A stretch of DNA of 64,000 nucleotides from positions 44,401 through 108,400 of the forward strand of contig JANRLT010000036.1 in assembly GCA_033762255.1 (NCBI GenBank), written 5' to 3'. Below the pieces are notes generated by a model. That model did not search any database and was not told where the DNA came from. It saw only the letters and a program-made list of their open reading frames with translations. Source of the stretch: Pirellulales bacterium (GTDB taxonomy: Bacteria; Planctomycetota; Planctomycetia; Pirellulales; JALHPA01). A program made the translations under genes and the position numbers. Shown here piece after piece: positions 55,243-64,000 of this stretch (position 1 is its first letter; each line of letters opens with the position of its first letter).

Positions 55243-55683
55243 ATGCATATTCCCGCCGAACTGATCGATTATGCGCATACCCTGGCTTGGCCCATCCAAT
55301 GGGGCGATCAGGACCTGTATGGGCATGTCAATAACACGATTTACCTGCGTTGGTTTGAAAGCGGAAGGATTGGCTATTTAGAAAAGATTGGCTTTGACAA
55401 GCTGCTAGAACGGGAAAAAATTGGGCCGATATTAGCCGCGGTGCAATGCAATTTTAAACGGCAGTTGCGCTACCCGGATCAGGTATTAATTGGCTCGCGG
55501 GTCGCCCGGATTGGACGTACCAGTTTTACGATGGAGCACGTGATTTATAGCACCGCGTTGGGGTCCATCGCGGCTACGGGGGATTCGACCATTGTTGCAT
55601 TTGATTACCAGCGGCAAATTCCCACGCCAGTTCCGGCGGAAATGCGGCGGGCGATGGAAGAGCTAGCGGGAAAAGCGCTATAA
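55243..55683 (+). CDS. YbgC-like acyl-CoA thioesterase (hotdog fold)
   Basis: Encodes 146 residues. The 4HBT motif is PIQWGDQDLYGHVNNTIYLR (about 17-36), with the active-site Asp and Asn, followed by WFESGRIGYLEKIG. The rest, including RIGRTSFTMEHVIYS, completes a single hotdog domain. It hydrolyses acyl-CoA thioesters; the acyl range is not predictable. It is near the HAD phosphatase gene, but on the opposite strand. Confidence 0.9.
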   Translation: MHIPAELIDYAHTLAWPIQWGDQDLYGHVNNTIYLRWFESGRIGYLEKIGFDKLLEREKIGPILAAVQCNFKRQLRYPDQVLIGSRVARIGRTSFTMEHVIYSTALGSIAATGDSTIVAFDYQRQIPTPVPAEMRRAMEELAGKAL

Positions 55684-55765
55684 TTTACCAAATTTGATGG
55701 AATCGATTTGTTCCGCCCCGCGATTTACCGTAGTATAAAGGTTGTCATTTATGGAAATCGAAATG

Positions 55766-55818
55766 TAGCGGAACTTACCAAAGTTCATTGGCTTGGTAGC
55801 GGAACTTACCAAAAGTTC
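55766..55818. repeat. Tandem hairpin-forming direct repeat
   Basis: TAGCGGAACTTACCAAAGTT occurs at 55766-55785 and again, with one extra A, at 55797-55817. Each copy contains GAACTT-acca-AAGTTC, a six-base stem. It precedes the membrane/cyclase-like gene by about 100 bases. Confidence 0.65.
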
Positions 55819-55914
55819 TGATTTCACAGTAAAAAAAATTGCTGGTGAAAGAATTTTGTCGGCAAGGGAACTATCTTAGCGGCACTGCACACCCTGTTTT
55901 CGGGGAATTTGGCG

Positions 55915-58101
55915 ATGAGTTCGGCGCTTCATGATTCTAGCCTGCAGTTTTTACCACCCAGCAATCGCCCGCCGCATCCCGCCACTGGCACAGGTGGCCC
56001 GCCTTCGACGTCGCTGTCCCCAAATAAGTCCAAGCTAAAGTCGGGGGAATTTTGGTTGGATGGGGAAGTGGTGGGCTGTGCTTGCCCCGAGTGCCGGGGA
56101 CCGATGTCGATTCGCCTGTGGCTGATGTTGGCGGATTGCGCCATGTGCGGCGCCAGCTTGGAACTGACCCTTGAGCAAGAGCGTGAGATCCATCGCCTAC
56201 TCGAACAATCCCAGCCACAGCTCGCTCCTCCGGTTTCCCCTCCTGCGACTCCTCCCGCGGCCAGGACCACCGCTCCCCAGCCAACCAAACCTCGTCCACC
56301 AAGTCCGCAGACACGTGCGGTTCCCTCGACTCAACCCGCAACGGCGCGCTCCGCGGCCAAAGTTTCGTCGGCAAAAATCCCGGCGCCGGCTCCCGCGGCA
56401 CCAATTGCCAAAACCGTCCCTCCGCCACCCCGTTCCCCCGCGGTACCTCCTCCTCTAACGGTCGTAGCGCCATTAGTTTCTCCGCCGGTGGTTGCCGCTC
56501 CCCCTGTACAGCGTCAGCAAGCGCCTGCATCGCAGCAACAGCGACAGGGTACACGTCTCAGTACCGCCGCGCATCCGCGTCACTGGGATGAGGGGGATGA
56601 GCCGGGCCATTGGAACTGGGACAACTTAATCGCATTTTTGGCCAGCACGATTTTTCATATCATCCTAGTAATGCTGTTGGCGCTGTGGAACTGGACCGCT
56701 TCGGACGAAGAGCGTTCCCCGCGGACGCTCTTGGCGGCAACCTGGGGAACCGCTGAAAAGGAAGGGGATAAGCCTCAGCCGGAGCCAGAGGAAAATCGTC
56801 CCATTAATATCGATCCCGGCCCGGAGGAAACCCCCTTGCCGCCGGAGCCTCCTCCGCCAGAGGAACCCCCCAAACCCCCAGTGGAAAACATCCAACCCGC
56901 TCCCGAGCCCACCCCGGAGTTGCCGGAATTAAAAGTCGCCCAGGATGAGCAACTGCAGGATCAGCCCCCCACGCTGGACCAGCTCAAGACCGAGCTAGCA
57001 ACGGTGGACGCCCCGCGCATGCACCAGGGGCGTGATCCCCGGGTGCGCTCCCAATTGGTCGAGCACGAGGGGGGAACAATCTTTACGGAGGCGGCCGTGG
57101 CCCAGGGATTGCGCTGGATTAGCCAGCACCAGGGAGAGGATGGGCACTGGAGTTTGGGGCATTTTTCCCAACACGGAGAATGCCGCGGGCGCTGTGATGG
57201 CCTGGGGCATGCGCATAGTAACACCGCCGCCACGGGGTTGGCGTTGTTGCCGTTTTTGGGGGCGGGACAGACGCACCGGACGGGAATTTATAAGGAACAT
57301 GTCAAACGCGGCCTAGAGTGGTTGGTTGCCGCCCAAGAGTCCAATGGTGACCTGCGCGGCGAGGGTCTGCATAATATGTACGCCCACGGGATCGCGGCGT
57401 TGGCCCTGTGCGAGGCGTACTCCCTTACCAAGGAAGATTGGCTCAAGGTCCCCGCCCAAAAAGCGATCGACTTTATCGTCAGCGCGCAGGATAAACGGAG
57501 TAATAAAACCGCCGGCGGCTGGCGTTATGAACCCGGTCAGCCAGGAGACCTAAGCGTGGTCGGCTGGCAACTGATGGCGTTGCACAGCGCGCGGCACGCG
57601 GGTTTGCATGTCGAACCACAAACGCTCAAGCGAGCGGAAAAATTCATGAAATCGGTGGGGACCGGGGAATACGGGGGATTATTTTCATACATGCCTAAAC
57701 AAGCCCCCACTTCCACGATGATCGCCGAAGGGCTCTTATGCATGCAGTATTTGGGATGGCCCAGCGATCATAAAGGCATGCAGGAAGGAATCGACCACAT
57801 GCTGCACAATTTACCCAGCCCCGACCAACCTAATATTTATTATTGGTACTATGCCACGCAAGTAATGCATCATCTGGGGGGAGAACCCTGGGAAACCTGG
57901 AATGACGCCAACATGAAAACCTTGCTGATCCTGCAGGAAACCACCGGCCACGAAAGCGGTAGTTGGGCTCCCGCTGGCGGCAGCAAAGGGGGACATGACG
58001 TCCAACAAGGAGGGCGCTTGTATATGACCGCCCTGGCGGTGTGCACCCTGGAAGTTTATTACCGGCACTTGCCTCTTTACCGCACCATCAAGATTAAATA
58101 A
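55915..58101 (+). CDS. Zinc-ribbon, membrane and squalene-cyclase-like repeat protein
   Basis: ATG at 55915, with GGGGAA seven bases upstream, gives 728 residues; a TTG two codons earlier is also possible. Residues about 45-75 form a zinc ribbon (CACPECRGPM, ADCAMCGASLE). A Pro/Ala-rich linker to about 225 follows, then one membrane helix LIAFLASTIFHIILVMLLAL (about 238), a second Pro/Glu-rich linker, and from about 385 a prenyltransferase/squalene-oxidase repeat domain (GLRWISQHQGEDGHWSLGHF, GLEWLVAAQESNGDLRGEGL, AIDFIVSAQDKRSNKTAGGW). The DxDD-type cyclase acid was not seen, so a structural rather than catalytic role is possible. Common in planctomycetes, function unknown. Confidence 0.88.
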   Translation: MSSALHDSSLQFLPPSNRPPHPATGTGGPPSTSLSPNKSKLKSGEFWLDGEVVGCACPECRGPMSIRLWLMLADCAMCGASLELTLEQEREIHRLLEQSQPQLAPPVSPPATPPAARTTAPQPTKPRPPSPQTRAVPSTQPATARSAAKVSSAKIPAPAPAAPIAKTVPPPPRSPAVPPPLTVVAPLVSPPVVAAPPVQRQQAPASQQQRQGTRLSTAAHPRHWDEGDEPGHWNWDNLIAFLASTIFHIILVMLLALWNWTASDEERSPRTLLAATWGTAEKEGDKPQPEPEENRPINIDPGPEETPLPPEPPPPEEPPKPPVENIQPAPEPTPELPELKVAQDEQLQDQPPTLDQLKTELATVDAPRMHQGRDPRVRSQLVEHEGGTIFTEAAVAQGLRWISQHQGEDGHWSLGHFSQHGECRGRCDGLGHAHSNTAATGLALLPFLGAGQTHRTGIYKEHVKRGLEWLVAAQESNGDLRGEGLHNMYAHGIAALALCEAYSLTKEDWLKVPAQKAIDFIVSAQDKRSNKTAGGWRYEPGQPGDLSVVGWQLMALHSARHAGLHVEPQTLKRAEKFMKSVGTGEYGGLFSYMPKQAPTSTMIAEGLLCMQYLGWPSDHKGMQEGIDHMLHNLPSPDQPNIYYWYYATQVMHHLGGEPWETWNDANMKTLLILQETTGHESGSWAPAGGSKGGHDVQQGGRLYMTALAVCTLEVYYRHLPLYRTIKIK

Positions 58102-58173
58102 CGGCCAAAAGTAAATAGTGGCAAAAGGCCGACGCGGTAGTGAATTTTTAGGTTTGTTTTTTTCTCCATTGCC

Positions 58174-59307
58174 ATGCTCCATTACACAAGCTTTATCGGT
58201 TGCCTGGTATTCTGGCTGTCGCTGGCTGGAATGGGACCGTTGTTGTCTGCCGCCGAGCGTGTTTATTTTCACGACTTTCAAAAAGCACCTGGTCCCGAGT
58301 GGCAAAATGCCCCCTTGTCCGATCGGGCGCGACAGCAAAAAGTCCTGGGAGATTATGCGAACGACACGATTGAATTTGCTCAGGCAAAGCTTCCCCCGCA
58401 TCAGTATTTGCGAATTAAATTTGATTTGCACATCATAGGTTTATGGCAAGGGGCCGAGACCGGCCAAGCTCCCGGAGCGGCGGGAGTCTTGCCGGCGATC
58501 TGGTCCTGCCGGTTGGGGGAGGGTCCCTATTTAATTCAGGCCTCGTTTGCCAGCGCCGAGGACTCGCTGCAGTCGTATCCCGATTTGGATTTGCGGTTGG
58601 TGTCCCCCCTCAAATTTGGCCCCACCTCTAGGTCTCTTTTTTCTAATCGCCGCGACCGCTGGAATAACCCCTTTATTTCCGATGGCATTATCCTCCATAA
58701 AATCCAGTTGCTCATTCCCCATACCGCCGAGAACCTCAATCTCAAATTCAACGGCCAAAATTTGACCGGTATTTTGGAAACAGCCTGGGCGTTGGATAAC
58801 TTTAACGTCGATGCTCTCTCCTTAGAGGAAGTTCCGCCGTTAACCCCCGCCCAATTACGCGATTGCTGGCAAGTTCTGGGGGAAGCTCCCCCCGAAAAAG
58901 CCGCAACCGCTGCCTGGCAACTGGTGGCCCAGCCTGATCAGGCGGTATCCCTGGCACGCGAGAAAATCCCAGAATTTATCACCGTTGACCCCCAAACCGC
59001 CCGTCAGCGGGAAATGGCTAAACAGTTGATCACTCAGTTGGACTCGGACTCTTTTGCCGATCGCCAAGAAGCCTGGCATCGCCTGCAAGAATTAGGCCCG
59101 GCGCTCTCCAGCGTGGTTCAGCAGGCTTGGCAGCGGGCTGAATCCGCCGAAGCCAAGGAAAAACTGCGGTTATTGCTGCAGACCTGGGCCAGCCAGTCCG
59201 GGCCGCAATTTTCGCGGCAAGATTATCTGCGCTTGCGACTCGCGCGGATTTTGGAATTGATCAATTCTTCGGAAAGCCTCGAGTTGGCGGGAAAACTGCG
59301 GGAATAA
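58174..59307 (+). CDS. Exported hypothetical protein with C-terminal helical repeats
   Basis: Encodes 377 residues. An N-terminal signal peptide (SFIGCLVFWLSLAGMGPLLS, ending near AAERV) precedes a beta-rich domain of about 190 residues (FHDFQKAPGPEWQNAPLSD, YLRIKFDLHIIG, NLNLKFNGQNLTG) like a lectin/jelly-roll domain. The C-terminal 150 residues are helical (ATAAWQLVAQPDQAVSLARE, DSFADRQEAWHRLQELG), similar to segments seen in planctomycete exported proteins. No enzyme motif is evident. It follows the cyclase-like gene by 72 bases on the same strand and may share its transcript. Confidence 0.75.
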   Translation: MLHYTSFIGCLVFWLSLAGMGPLLSAAERVYFHDFQKAPGPEWQNAPLSDRARQQKVLGDYANDTIEFAQAKLPPHQYLRIKFDLHIIGLWQGAETGQAPGAAGVLPAIWSCRLGEGPYLIQASFASAEDSLQSYPDLDLRLVSPLKFGPTSRSLFSNRRDRWNNPFISDGIILHKIQLLIPHTAENLNLKFNGQNLTGILETAWALDNFNVDALSLEEVPPLTPAQLRDCWQVLGEAPPEKAATAAWQLVAQPDQAVSLAREKIPEFITVDPQTARQREMAKQLITQLDSDSFADRQEAWHRLQELGPALSSVVQQAWQRAESAEAKEKLRLLLQTWASQSGPQFSRQDYLRLRLARILELINSSESLELAGKLRE

Positions 59308-59543
59308 GGCTAGCTTCCCGGAGAGCCGCTTTTTCTTTTTTTGCTGGTTTCGGGTAATCGCCGCATCCCGCAACCGACGATTCCGGGTCTAATTCATCTC
59401 CCCTTAGGCCACTATGCGCCGACCCGCCAAAAAGGCTAAAATGCCGCCATTGTGCCGCATTGTGAATGCCGTCGCGCGCCGCGCGGCCCGCGGTAACTGA
59501 CTTTTGACTGGCCCAACCGACTGGCGGATAAGGATCATTTGCT

Positions 59544-61322
59544 TTGTTACGAACACATACTTGCGGGGAATTGCAAAAAGCTCAAGTCGCCCAAACCGCC
59601 ACTCTTTGCGGCTGGGTGGATAGCTACCGCGCGCACAGTAGCAATCTGCTGTTTATCGATTTGCGCGACCGGTATGGTGTGACGCAGGTGGTGGTGGATC
59701 CCGACAGCGGCGGCCCGCTGATGGAACTGGCCAAAACCATCCGCGTCGAGGACGTTATTCGCGTCACGGGGGTGGTGGCTTCGCGGCTAGAGGGAAAAAT
59801 CAATCCCAAACTGGCCACCGGCGAAATTGAGCTGCGCTGCCGCGAACTAGAAATATTAAATAAATGCGCGAATTTGCCCTTTCAGCCGGGAGGAACGGAA
59901 GTTCCCGGTGAGGACTTGCGGCTGAAATATCGTTATTTGGACTTGCGCCGGCCGGAAATGCAACGGACGTTGCTCCTGCGGCATCGCATCGTCAAAACAA
60001 TGCGGGACTATTTTGACGAGCAAAATTTTATCGAGGTCGAAACCCCCGTCCTGGGACGAAGCACGCCGGAGGGGGCGCGGGATTATTTAGTCCCCAGCCG
60101 GGTTAATCCCGGGCATTTTTATGCCTTGCCGCAATCGCCCCAGTTATATAAGCAAATTCTGATGATGGCCGGTTATGACCGGTATGTGCAGGTCGCCCGG
60201 TGTTTTCGGGATGAGGACCTGCGGGCCGACCGCCAGCCGGAATTTACCCAATTGGACGTGGAGATGTCCTTTATCACGCAGGAGGATGTGATCGGGGTGA
60301 TCGATGGCCTGGTGCAACGCATCGCCCGCGATGTGTTAAATTTAGAGGTTTCGCTGCCGCTGCCGCGCATGACCTATGACGAGGCGATGGAGCGTTTTGG
60401 CCATGATGCGCCCGACCTGCGCTACGGACTGGAGTTGGTGGATCTAACGGATTTGGCCAAAAACTGCGACTTTCGGGTGTTTCAGGCCGCCGCGCAAGGG
60501 GGGAACCGCGTCCGGGGGATCAACGCCGCCGGAGCCGCTGACAAATACTCCCGCAAGGATATTGATGAATTGACGGATTGGGTCTGTAAAAATTCCGGTG
60601 CCAAGGGGTTGGCCTGGTTCAAGGTGGAAGCCGACGGCAAGCTTGCGTCCCCTATTGCCAAAAATTTTCAGCCCGAACAACTGGCCGCTATCGCCACGCG
60701 CATGCAGGCCCGTCCCGGCGACTTTTTGCTCTTTTTGGCGGATACCTTTGAAATTACCTGCAAGGGACTGCATCAACTCCGCAAAAAATTTGGCGTCGAC
60801 CTGCGACTGTATGATCCCGCCACGATGAATTTTAGCTGGGTGGTGGAATTTCCCATGTTTGCCTGGGACGAAGAGGAAAAAACCTGGGCGGCCATGCACC
60901 ACCCCTTTACCGCGCCCCGTCCGCAAGATTTGGATTTATTACGGACCGACCCCGGTCGCTGCCGAGCGGTGGCCTACGACCTGGTTATTAACGGCAGTGA
61001 AGCCGGCGGGGGAACCATCCGTATTCATGACCAAACGGTCCAGCAGCAAGTTTTTGAACTGTTGGGCATCGATGCGGAGAAACAGCGGGATCGATTTGGG
61101 TTCTTGCTGGATGCGTTGCAGTTTGGCGCGCCCCCGCATGGGGGGATCGCCTTGGGGATTGATCGCTGGATTATGCTATTTGGCGGCTTAGATAATATTC
61201 GGGACTGCATCGCCTTTCCCAAAACGCAGAAGGCCACGGATCTCATGACCGAAGCGCCGGGCACGGTTGACCCCCGTCAACTACGCGATCTGGGAATAGA
61301 ACTAAAAAAACGCCCTGATTAA
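59544..61322 (+). CDS. aspS: Aspartyl-tRNA synthetase
   Basis: Starts with TTG at 59544, eight bases after AAGGAT, and encodes 592 residues (MLRTHTCGELQKAQVAQTAT). Anticodon-binding OB domain (VAQTATLCGWVDSYRAHSSN), class II core with motif 1 around FIEVETPVLGRSTPEGARDY, motif 2 VARCFRDEDLRADRQPEFTQ, the bacterial GAD insertion (about 290-420), and motif 3 HGGIALGIDRWIMLFGG. It charges tRNA-Asp. In this lineage it may also charge tRNA-Asn; discrimination cannot be judged without structural alignment. The next gene starts 46 bases downstream, likely in the same transcript. Confidence 0.97.
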   Translation: MLRTHTCGELQKAQVAQTATLCGWVDSYRAHSSNLLFIDLRDRYGVTQVVVDPDSGGPLMELAKTIRVEDVIRVTGVVASRLEGKINPKLATGEIELRCRELEILNKCANLPFQPGGTEVPGEDLRLKYRYLDLRRPEMQRTLLLRHRIVKTMRDYFDEQNFIEVETPVLGRSTPEGARDYLVPSRVNPGHFYALPQSPQLYKQILMMAGYDRYVQVARCFRDEDLRADRQPEFTQLDVEMSFITQEDVIGVIDGLVQRIARDVLNLEVSLPLPRMTYDEAMERFGHDAPDLRYGLELVDLTDLAKNCDFRVFQAAAQGGNRVRGINAAGAADKYSRKDIDELTDWVCKNSGAKGLAWFKVEADGKLASPIAKNFQPEQLAAIATRMQARPGDFLLFLADTFEITCKGLHQLRKKFGVDLRLYDPATMNFSWVVEFPMFAWDEEEKTWAAMHHPFTAPRPQDLDLLRTDPGRCRAVAYDLVINGSEAGGGTIRIHDQTVQQQVFELLGIDAEKQRDRFGFLLDALQFGAPPHGGIALGIDRWIMLFGGLDNIRDCIAFPKTQKATDLMTEAPGTVDPRQLRDLGIELKKRPD

Positions 61323-61368
61323 CACCCAGGCCAGACGTAACTCCAGCCTGGAAAAAGGATTTTTGCAC

Positions 61369-62316
61369 ATGGCGACTGACTGCTTTGCTGGCAAAGTGTC
61401 GTGGTTGTGGATTTTTGCCCTGGGCGTGTGCGTAGGGGGGTGCCAACAACAACCCCCCCCGGTACCCGCGTTGCATGCAGCGACGGCAAGTCCCGGCGCC
61501 CCTAATTCCCAGACGACAAATACATCCCCGGCAACTAAAATTCCCCCGGCCAGCGGGACCCTGGCCAGTCCGGATCAGGCAAACGGCCCCGCCCCCGCGA
61601 CATCGCCATCGGGCCTGGCAAATCCCGAACAGGGAAGCTTGGCCGGTGATGCAAGTTCCGCCGGCCCGACACAAGGCAGTCAAAATTCAACCGCGTCTGG
61701 TGCCTCACCGGCCGCCGCTATACCCAACAATCAACAGAATTTGGCGGCGGCGCCCACGGCCCCGGACGTTGGTGCGCAAGTGCCGCCCCCGGGGAAGGCT
61801 TCGCCCTCTTCCGGCACCAGTGTGGCATTAGCGGGCATTCCACCCGTGAGGATGAGTGCCGCCCATGAACAAGGTGTCAAAGTCAAGGTAGGGGATTTAT
61901 TTCCGCAGGTGGCCTTGCCGGATGGGGAGGGCCAGCCCCACACCGTGGCCGATTATCAAGGGAAGCCGACGGTAGTGATCATGTGGCGGGGAAACAACCC
62001 ATTTGCGATAGAGGCCCTGAAGGACGCGGAGCCGTTAATATTGCGACAGTATGGCAAGGTGGGATTAAAAGTGGTGGCGATCAACTCGTTTGAAAAAGCG
62101 GCCGATCAGGAGTCGCTATTGGGTGAATGGAAACCCGGTTTTGCCATGCTTTGGGATACGGAGCAAAAACTACTCACTGCGGTGGGGGGAGCGGAATTTC
62201 CCCGTATTTACTTGCTTGATTCCACGGGACGGGTGCTTTGGCTGGATATTGAGTATTCACGCTCGACACGCCGTCAACTGCAAGAAGCCCTGCGGGCGGT
62301 CGTTAAAGAAATTTAA
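61369..62316 (+). CDS. Lipoprotein with thioredoxin-fold domain lacking CxxC
   Basis: ATG at 61369, with AAGGA nine bases upstream, gives 315 residues. A lipoprotein signal ends at VGGCQQQPPP (lipobox Val-Gly-Gly-Cys). A low-complexity Pro/Ala/Ser/Gly/Asn region of about 120 residues follows. From about 170 there is an AhpC/TSA-type redoxin domain: KVGDLFPQVALPDGEGQPHT, GKPTVVIMWRGNNPFAIEAL and LKVVAINSFEKAADQESLLG, ending with FPRIYLLDSTGRVLWLDIEY. In active redoxins the W-R-G-N-N position reads W-C-x-x-C; here both cysteines are gone, so it should not be a disulfide enzyme. It may be a binding scaffold. Confidence 0.8.
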   Translation: MATDCFAGKVSWLWIFALGVCVGGCQQQPPPVPALHAATASPGAPNSQTTNTSPATKIPPASGTLASPDQANGPAPATSPSGLANPEQGSLAGDASSAGPTQGSQNSTASGASPAAAIPNNQQNLAAAPTAPDVGAQVPPPGKASPSSGTSVALAGIPPVRMSAAHEQGVKVKVGDLFPQVALPDGEGQPHTVADYQGKPTVVIMWRGNNPFAIEALKDAEPLILRQYGKVGLKVVAINSFEKAADQESLLGEWKPGFAMLWDTEQKLLTAVGGAEFPRIYLLDSTGRVLWLDIEYSRSTRRQLQEALRAVVKEI

Positions 62317-62403
62317 CGCGTCAAGCGCGCGTGAGCGACATCATGGAAGCGGATTTTTCCCGCCGCTAGATACCCTTGATCCGCTAGATAAAGGATCAAA
62401 AAA

Positions 62404-62433
62404 AAACACCCAGCGTATGACGCCGGGTGTTTT
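62404..62433 (+). terminator. Rho-independent terminator after redoxin-like gene
   Basis: ACACCC-A-GCGT (62406-62416) pairs with ACGC-C-GGGTGT (62420-62430) around a three-base loop, with one mismatch. TTTT follows on the plus strand and, in reverse, a run of nine T follows on the minus strand. It can therefore stop transcripts from both the redoxin-like gene and the minus-strand RRM gene. Confidence 0.8.
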
Positions 62434-62602
62434 GTGTTTCAGGTGCCGAATTTGAAACGATCATTGATAACTGCGACATATCGCACAATAGTCTAAATCC
62501 CAAGTCAGGCCGCTTCGGACGAAACAGCCATGACCGGATTCAATACCCGTGCTCTATGCGAGTAGCAGGGGAAAAAACGGAGCGGCTAAGTTACAGTCGT
62601 GA

Positions 62603-62980
62603 TTAATCGCGATCGTAACCACCACCACCGCCGCCGTAGCCGCCGCGTCCACCGCCACGACCACCGCCGCCACCGCGTCCGCCGCCACCACCACCACCAC
62701 CACCGTAGCCGCCACGTCCACCGCCACCACTTTCCTTGGGACGGGCTTCGTTAACGGTCAACGGACGGCCATTATTGCTTTGATTATGCAACCCATCAAT
62801 AGCGGCTTGCGCTTCTTGATCGGTGCTCATCTCCACAAAGCCGAATCCCTTGCTGCGACCTGTGTCGCGGTCCTGCATCACCATCGCATTGGTCACTTGG
62901 CCATAAGCCGAAAAGATCGTTTCCAATTCCTGCGAGGTGACACTATACGCCAAGTTTCCAACATACAAACGCTTGCCCAC
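62603..62980 (-). CDS. Glycine-rich RRM RNA-binding protein
   Basis: GTG at 62980, six bases after AAGGAG, gives 125 residues beginning MGKRLYVGNLAYSVTSQELE. The RRM has RNP2 LYVGNL and RNP1 KGFGFVEM in the usual spacing (about 4-75). The final 45 residues are Gly-rich with Arg and Tyr (RGGYGGGGGG, GRGGYGGG), like cyanobacterial/planctomycete Rbp proteins. Such proteins bind single-stranded RNA and are often cold-induced. The longer frame to 63031 has no family match. The Gly-rich end is coded by GGC/GGT/GGA repeats, which may vary in length between strains. Confidence 0.93.
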   Translation of the reverse strand: MGKRLYVGNLAYSVTSQELETIFSAYGQVTNAMVMQDRDTGRSKGFGFVEMSTDQEAQAAIDGLHNQSNNGRPLTVNEARPKESGGGGRGGYGGGGGGGGGRGGGGGRGGGRGGYGGGGGGYDRD

Positions 62981-63257
62981 CACCAGCTCCTTTACAACAA
63001 ACACTGACTGTGCCAGCACGAAGGCCAACACCGAAAAAACCCAACTCCACCAGCAGAGTCGGTACGCCGAAACATGAACACCCTACACCGGGCCAGCATT
63101 CCTGTCAAAACACTGCATCACGCTCGCCGATAAGTTCCTACAAATATACCCCTTGGTGCCGCACTTGTACACAAAATTCCAGAAAAACTCTCAAAATGCA
63201 CAATTCGCTCAAATTCCCATCCCCCCAATTCAATTATGAGCAAACTTGAATATTCAC

Positions 63258-64000
63258 TTACGAGCCAACGGAAGTACTACCATTTTTCCCAATGTGCCCA
63301 TTTTGAAATCCCCGGCCGGATTCATGCTTATCCGTGGCCGCTGATGGATGCTCCGCAGTGTGGGGAGAGCCATTTTCGCCAGGAAAAAGGCTGGACCGCG
63401 GGACGCTTGCGTCCCCGGGGTTGGGGGAGGATTTGCCGTTCAAATGCGGGCTGACTTCCACGCCATTTCCCAAAATACGCCCCAAATGCGCCTTGCCAAT
63501 CCGGCAATGCACGGTCATCCGCTCATCCGTATAGCGTTGGGATAAAACTTCGCCATGCGCATTCAAATACGCGAGTAACTTGCCATTATCCACCCCCGCC
63601 GAAATGTCCACATCGGCAAAATCGCGGGAAAGGGCGTCGCTGACCGCGGCGGCCAGCTTTCCTAGACCCAGGCCCGATTTAGCGCTAATGGGGATGGCGT
63701 TTGGATAACGAGCCTGTAGCCGATCCAATGAATCACGGCTATGGGGGTGATCCACCTTGTTCAGTACCAACAACGTGTCTTTTTCCTCAATCCCCAGTTC
63801 TTCCAACACTTTGTACACACTGGAAATTTGCTCAAATACGGCCACATTACTGGCATCCGCCACATGCAACAGTAAATCCGCCTGCCGGGCTTCTTCCAAC
63901 GTGGCCTTAAAACTGGCGATCAAGCTATGCGGCAAATCCCGAATAAAACCGACGGTATCGCTTAGCAACACGGGACCCCAGCCCGGCAGTTGCCAACGCC
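63258..64000 (-). CDS. hflX: HflX-family ribosome-associated GTPase (N-terminal part beyond right edge)
   Basis: The frame enters from the right edge (WQLPGWGPVLLSDTVGFIRD) and ends at 63258. Visible parts are the G3 motif DTVGF, the helix LPHSLIASFKATLEEARQAD, and G4 LVLNKVDHP, followed by PISAKSGLGLGKL (G5). The N-terminal HflX domain and the G1 motif are outside the window. HflX splits or rescues 70S ribosomes, notably under heat stress. About 60 residues at the C-terminus (HLNGKSSPNPGDASVPRSSL and beyond) are an extra low-complexity tail not usual for the family. Confidence 0.92.
   Translation of the reverse strand, partial: RWQLPGWGPVLLSDTVGFIRDLPHSLIASFKATLEEARQADLLLHVADASNVAVFEQISSVYKVLEELGIEEKDTLLVLNKVDHPHSRDSLDRLQARYPNAIPISAKSGLGLGKLAAAVSDALSRDFADVDISAGVDNGKLLAYLNAHGEVLSQRYTDERMTVHCRIGKAHLGRILGNGVEVSPHLNGKSSPNPGDASVPRSSLFPGENGSPHTAEHPSAATDKHESGRGFQNGHIGKNGSTSVGS

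Overview
The window looks like a chromosomal piece of a planctomycete, probably of the Pirellulales type. Evidence: a giant exported protein carries the planctomycete N-terminal motif (LESLEPRHL) and a dockerin pair; there is a short DUF6800-like protein, a DUF5690-type transporter, a planctomycete squalene-cyclase-like membrane protein, and many dispersed palindromic repeats. Base composition is moderately GC-rich by eye. No rRNA and no CRISPR array were seen; one tRNA-Ser(TGA) is present.

Layout. (1) 1-9277, minus: one uninterrupted reading frame of at least 3092 codons running off the left edge, encoding a giant secreted protein with RTX-type, dockerin and cadherin-like modules followed by more than 2100 residues of Ala/Glu/Gln-rich helix. 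(2) 9.9-16.2 kb: tRNA-Ser, a DUF6800-like gene, and the chaperone genes clpB and dnaK, separated by a REP-associated transposase (RAYT) and a nested palindromic repeat element. (3) 16.5-22.1 kb: a phosphonate-catabolism locus (phnX, a TIGR03364-type FAD oxidoreductase, a PhnZ-like HD oxygenase, a divergent DUF5690 transporter and a TIGR03366-type alcohol dehydrogenase), with a decayed antitoxin relic inside it. (4) 22.4-24.7 kb: pheA and a DAHP synthase gene, two steps of aromatic amino-acid synthesis. (5) 25.1-31.7 kb, minus: tpiA-secG-yicC-gmk-rpoZ-[tryptophan-halogenase-like]-coaC-coaB, a conserved housekeeping order interrupted by a flavin-dependent halogenase. (6) 31.9-42.8 kb: YihY-like membrane protein, PfkB kinase, argC-argJ, an SGNH hydrolase, rluD, a TPR/YfgM-like protein and a UvrD/PcrA-type helicase.

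(7) 42.8-48.9 kb is the most unusual part: nine small, co-oriented, mostly unknown ORFs separated by attC-like recombination sites. Three or four sites are near-identical and about 140-160 bp long; others are divergent, and one is of a different 91-bp type. A consensus-like sigma-70 promoter precedes the first cassette, and the block is bracketed by a roughly 200-bp imperfect inverted repeat. No integron integrase lies in the window, so it reads as a CALIN (integrase-less cassette cluster) or part of a sedentary integron.

(8) 48.9-64 kb: an FHA-GAF-SpoIIE phosphatase, a trypsin-like protease, a small hypothetical protein, a PQQ-type beta-propeller protein, a HAD phosphatase, a hotdog thioesterase, a zinc-ribbon/membrane/squalene-cyclase-like protein, a secreted hypothetical protein, aspS, a thioredoxin-fold lipoprotein without its CxxC, a glycine-rich RRM protein, and an hflX gene cut by the right edge.
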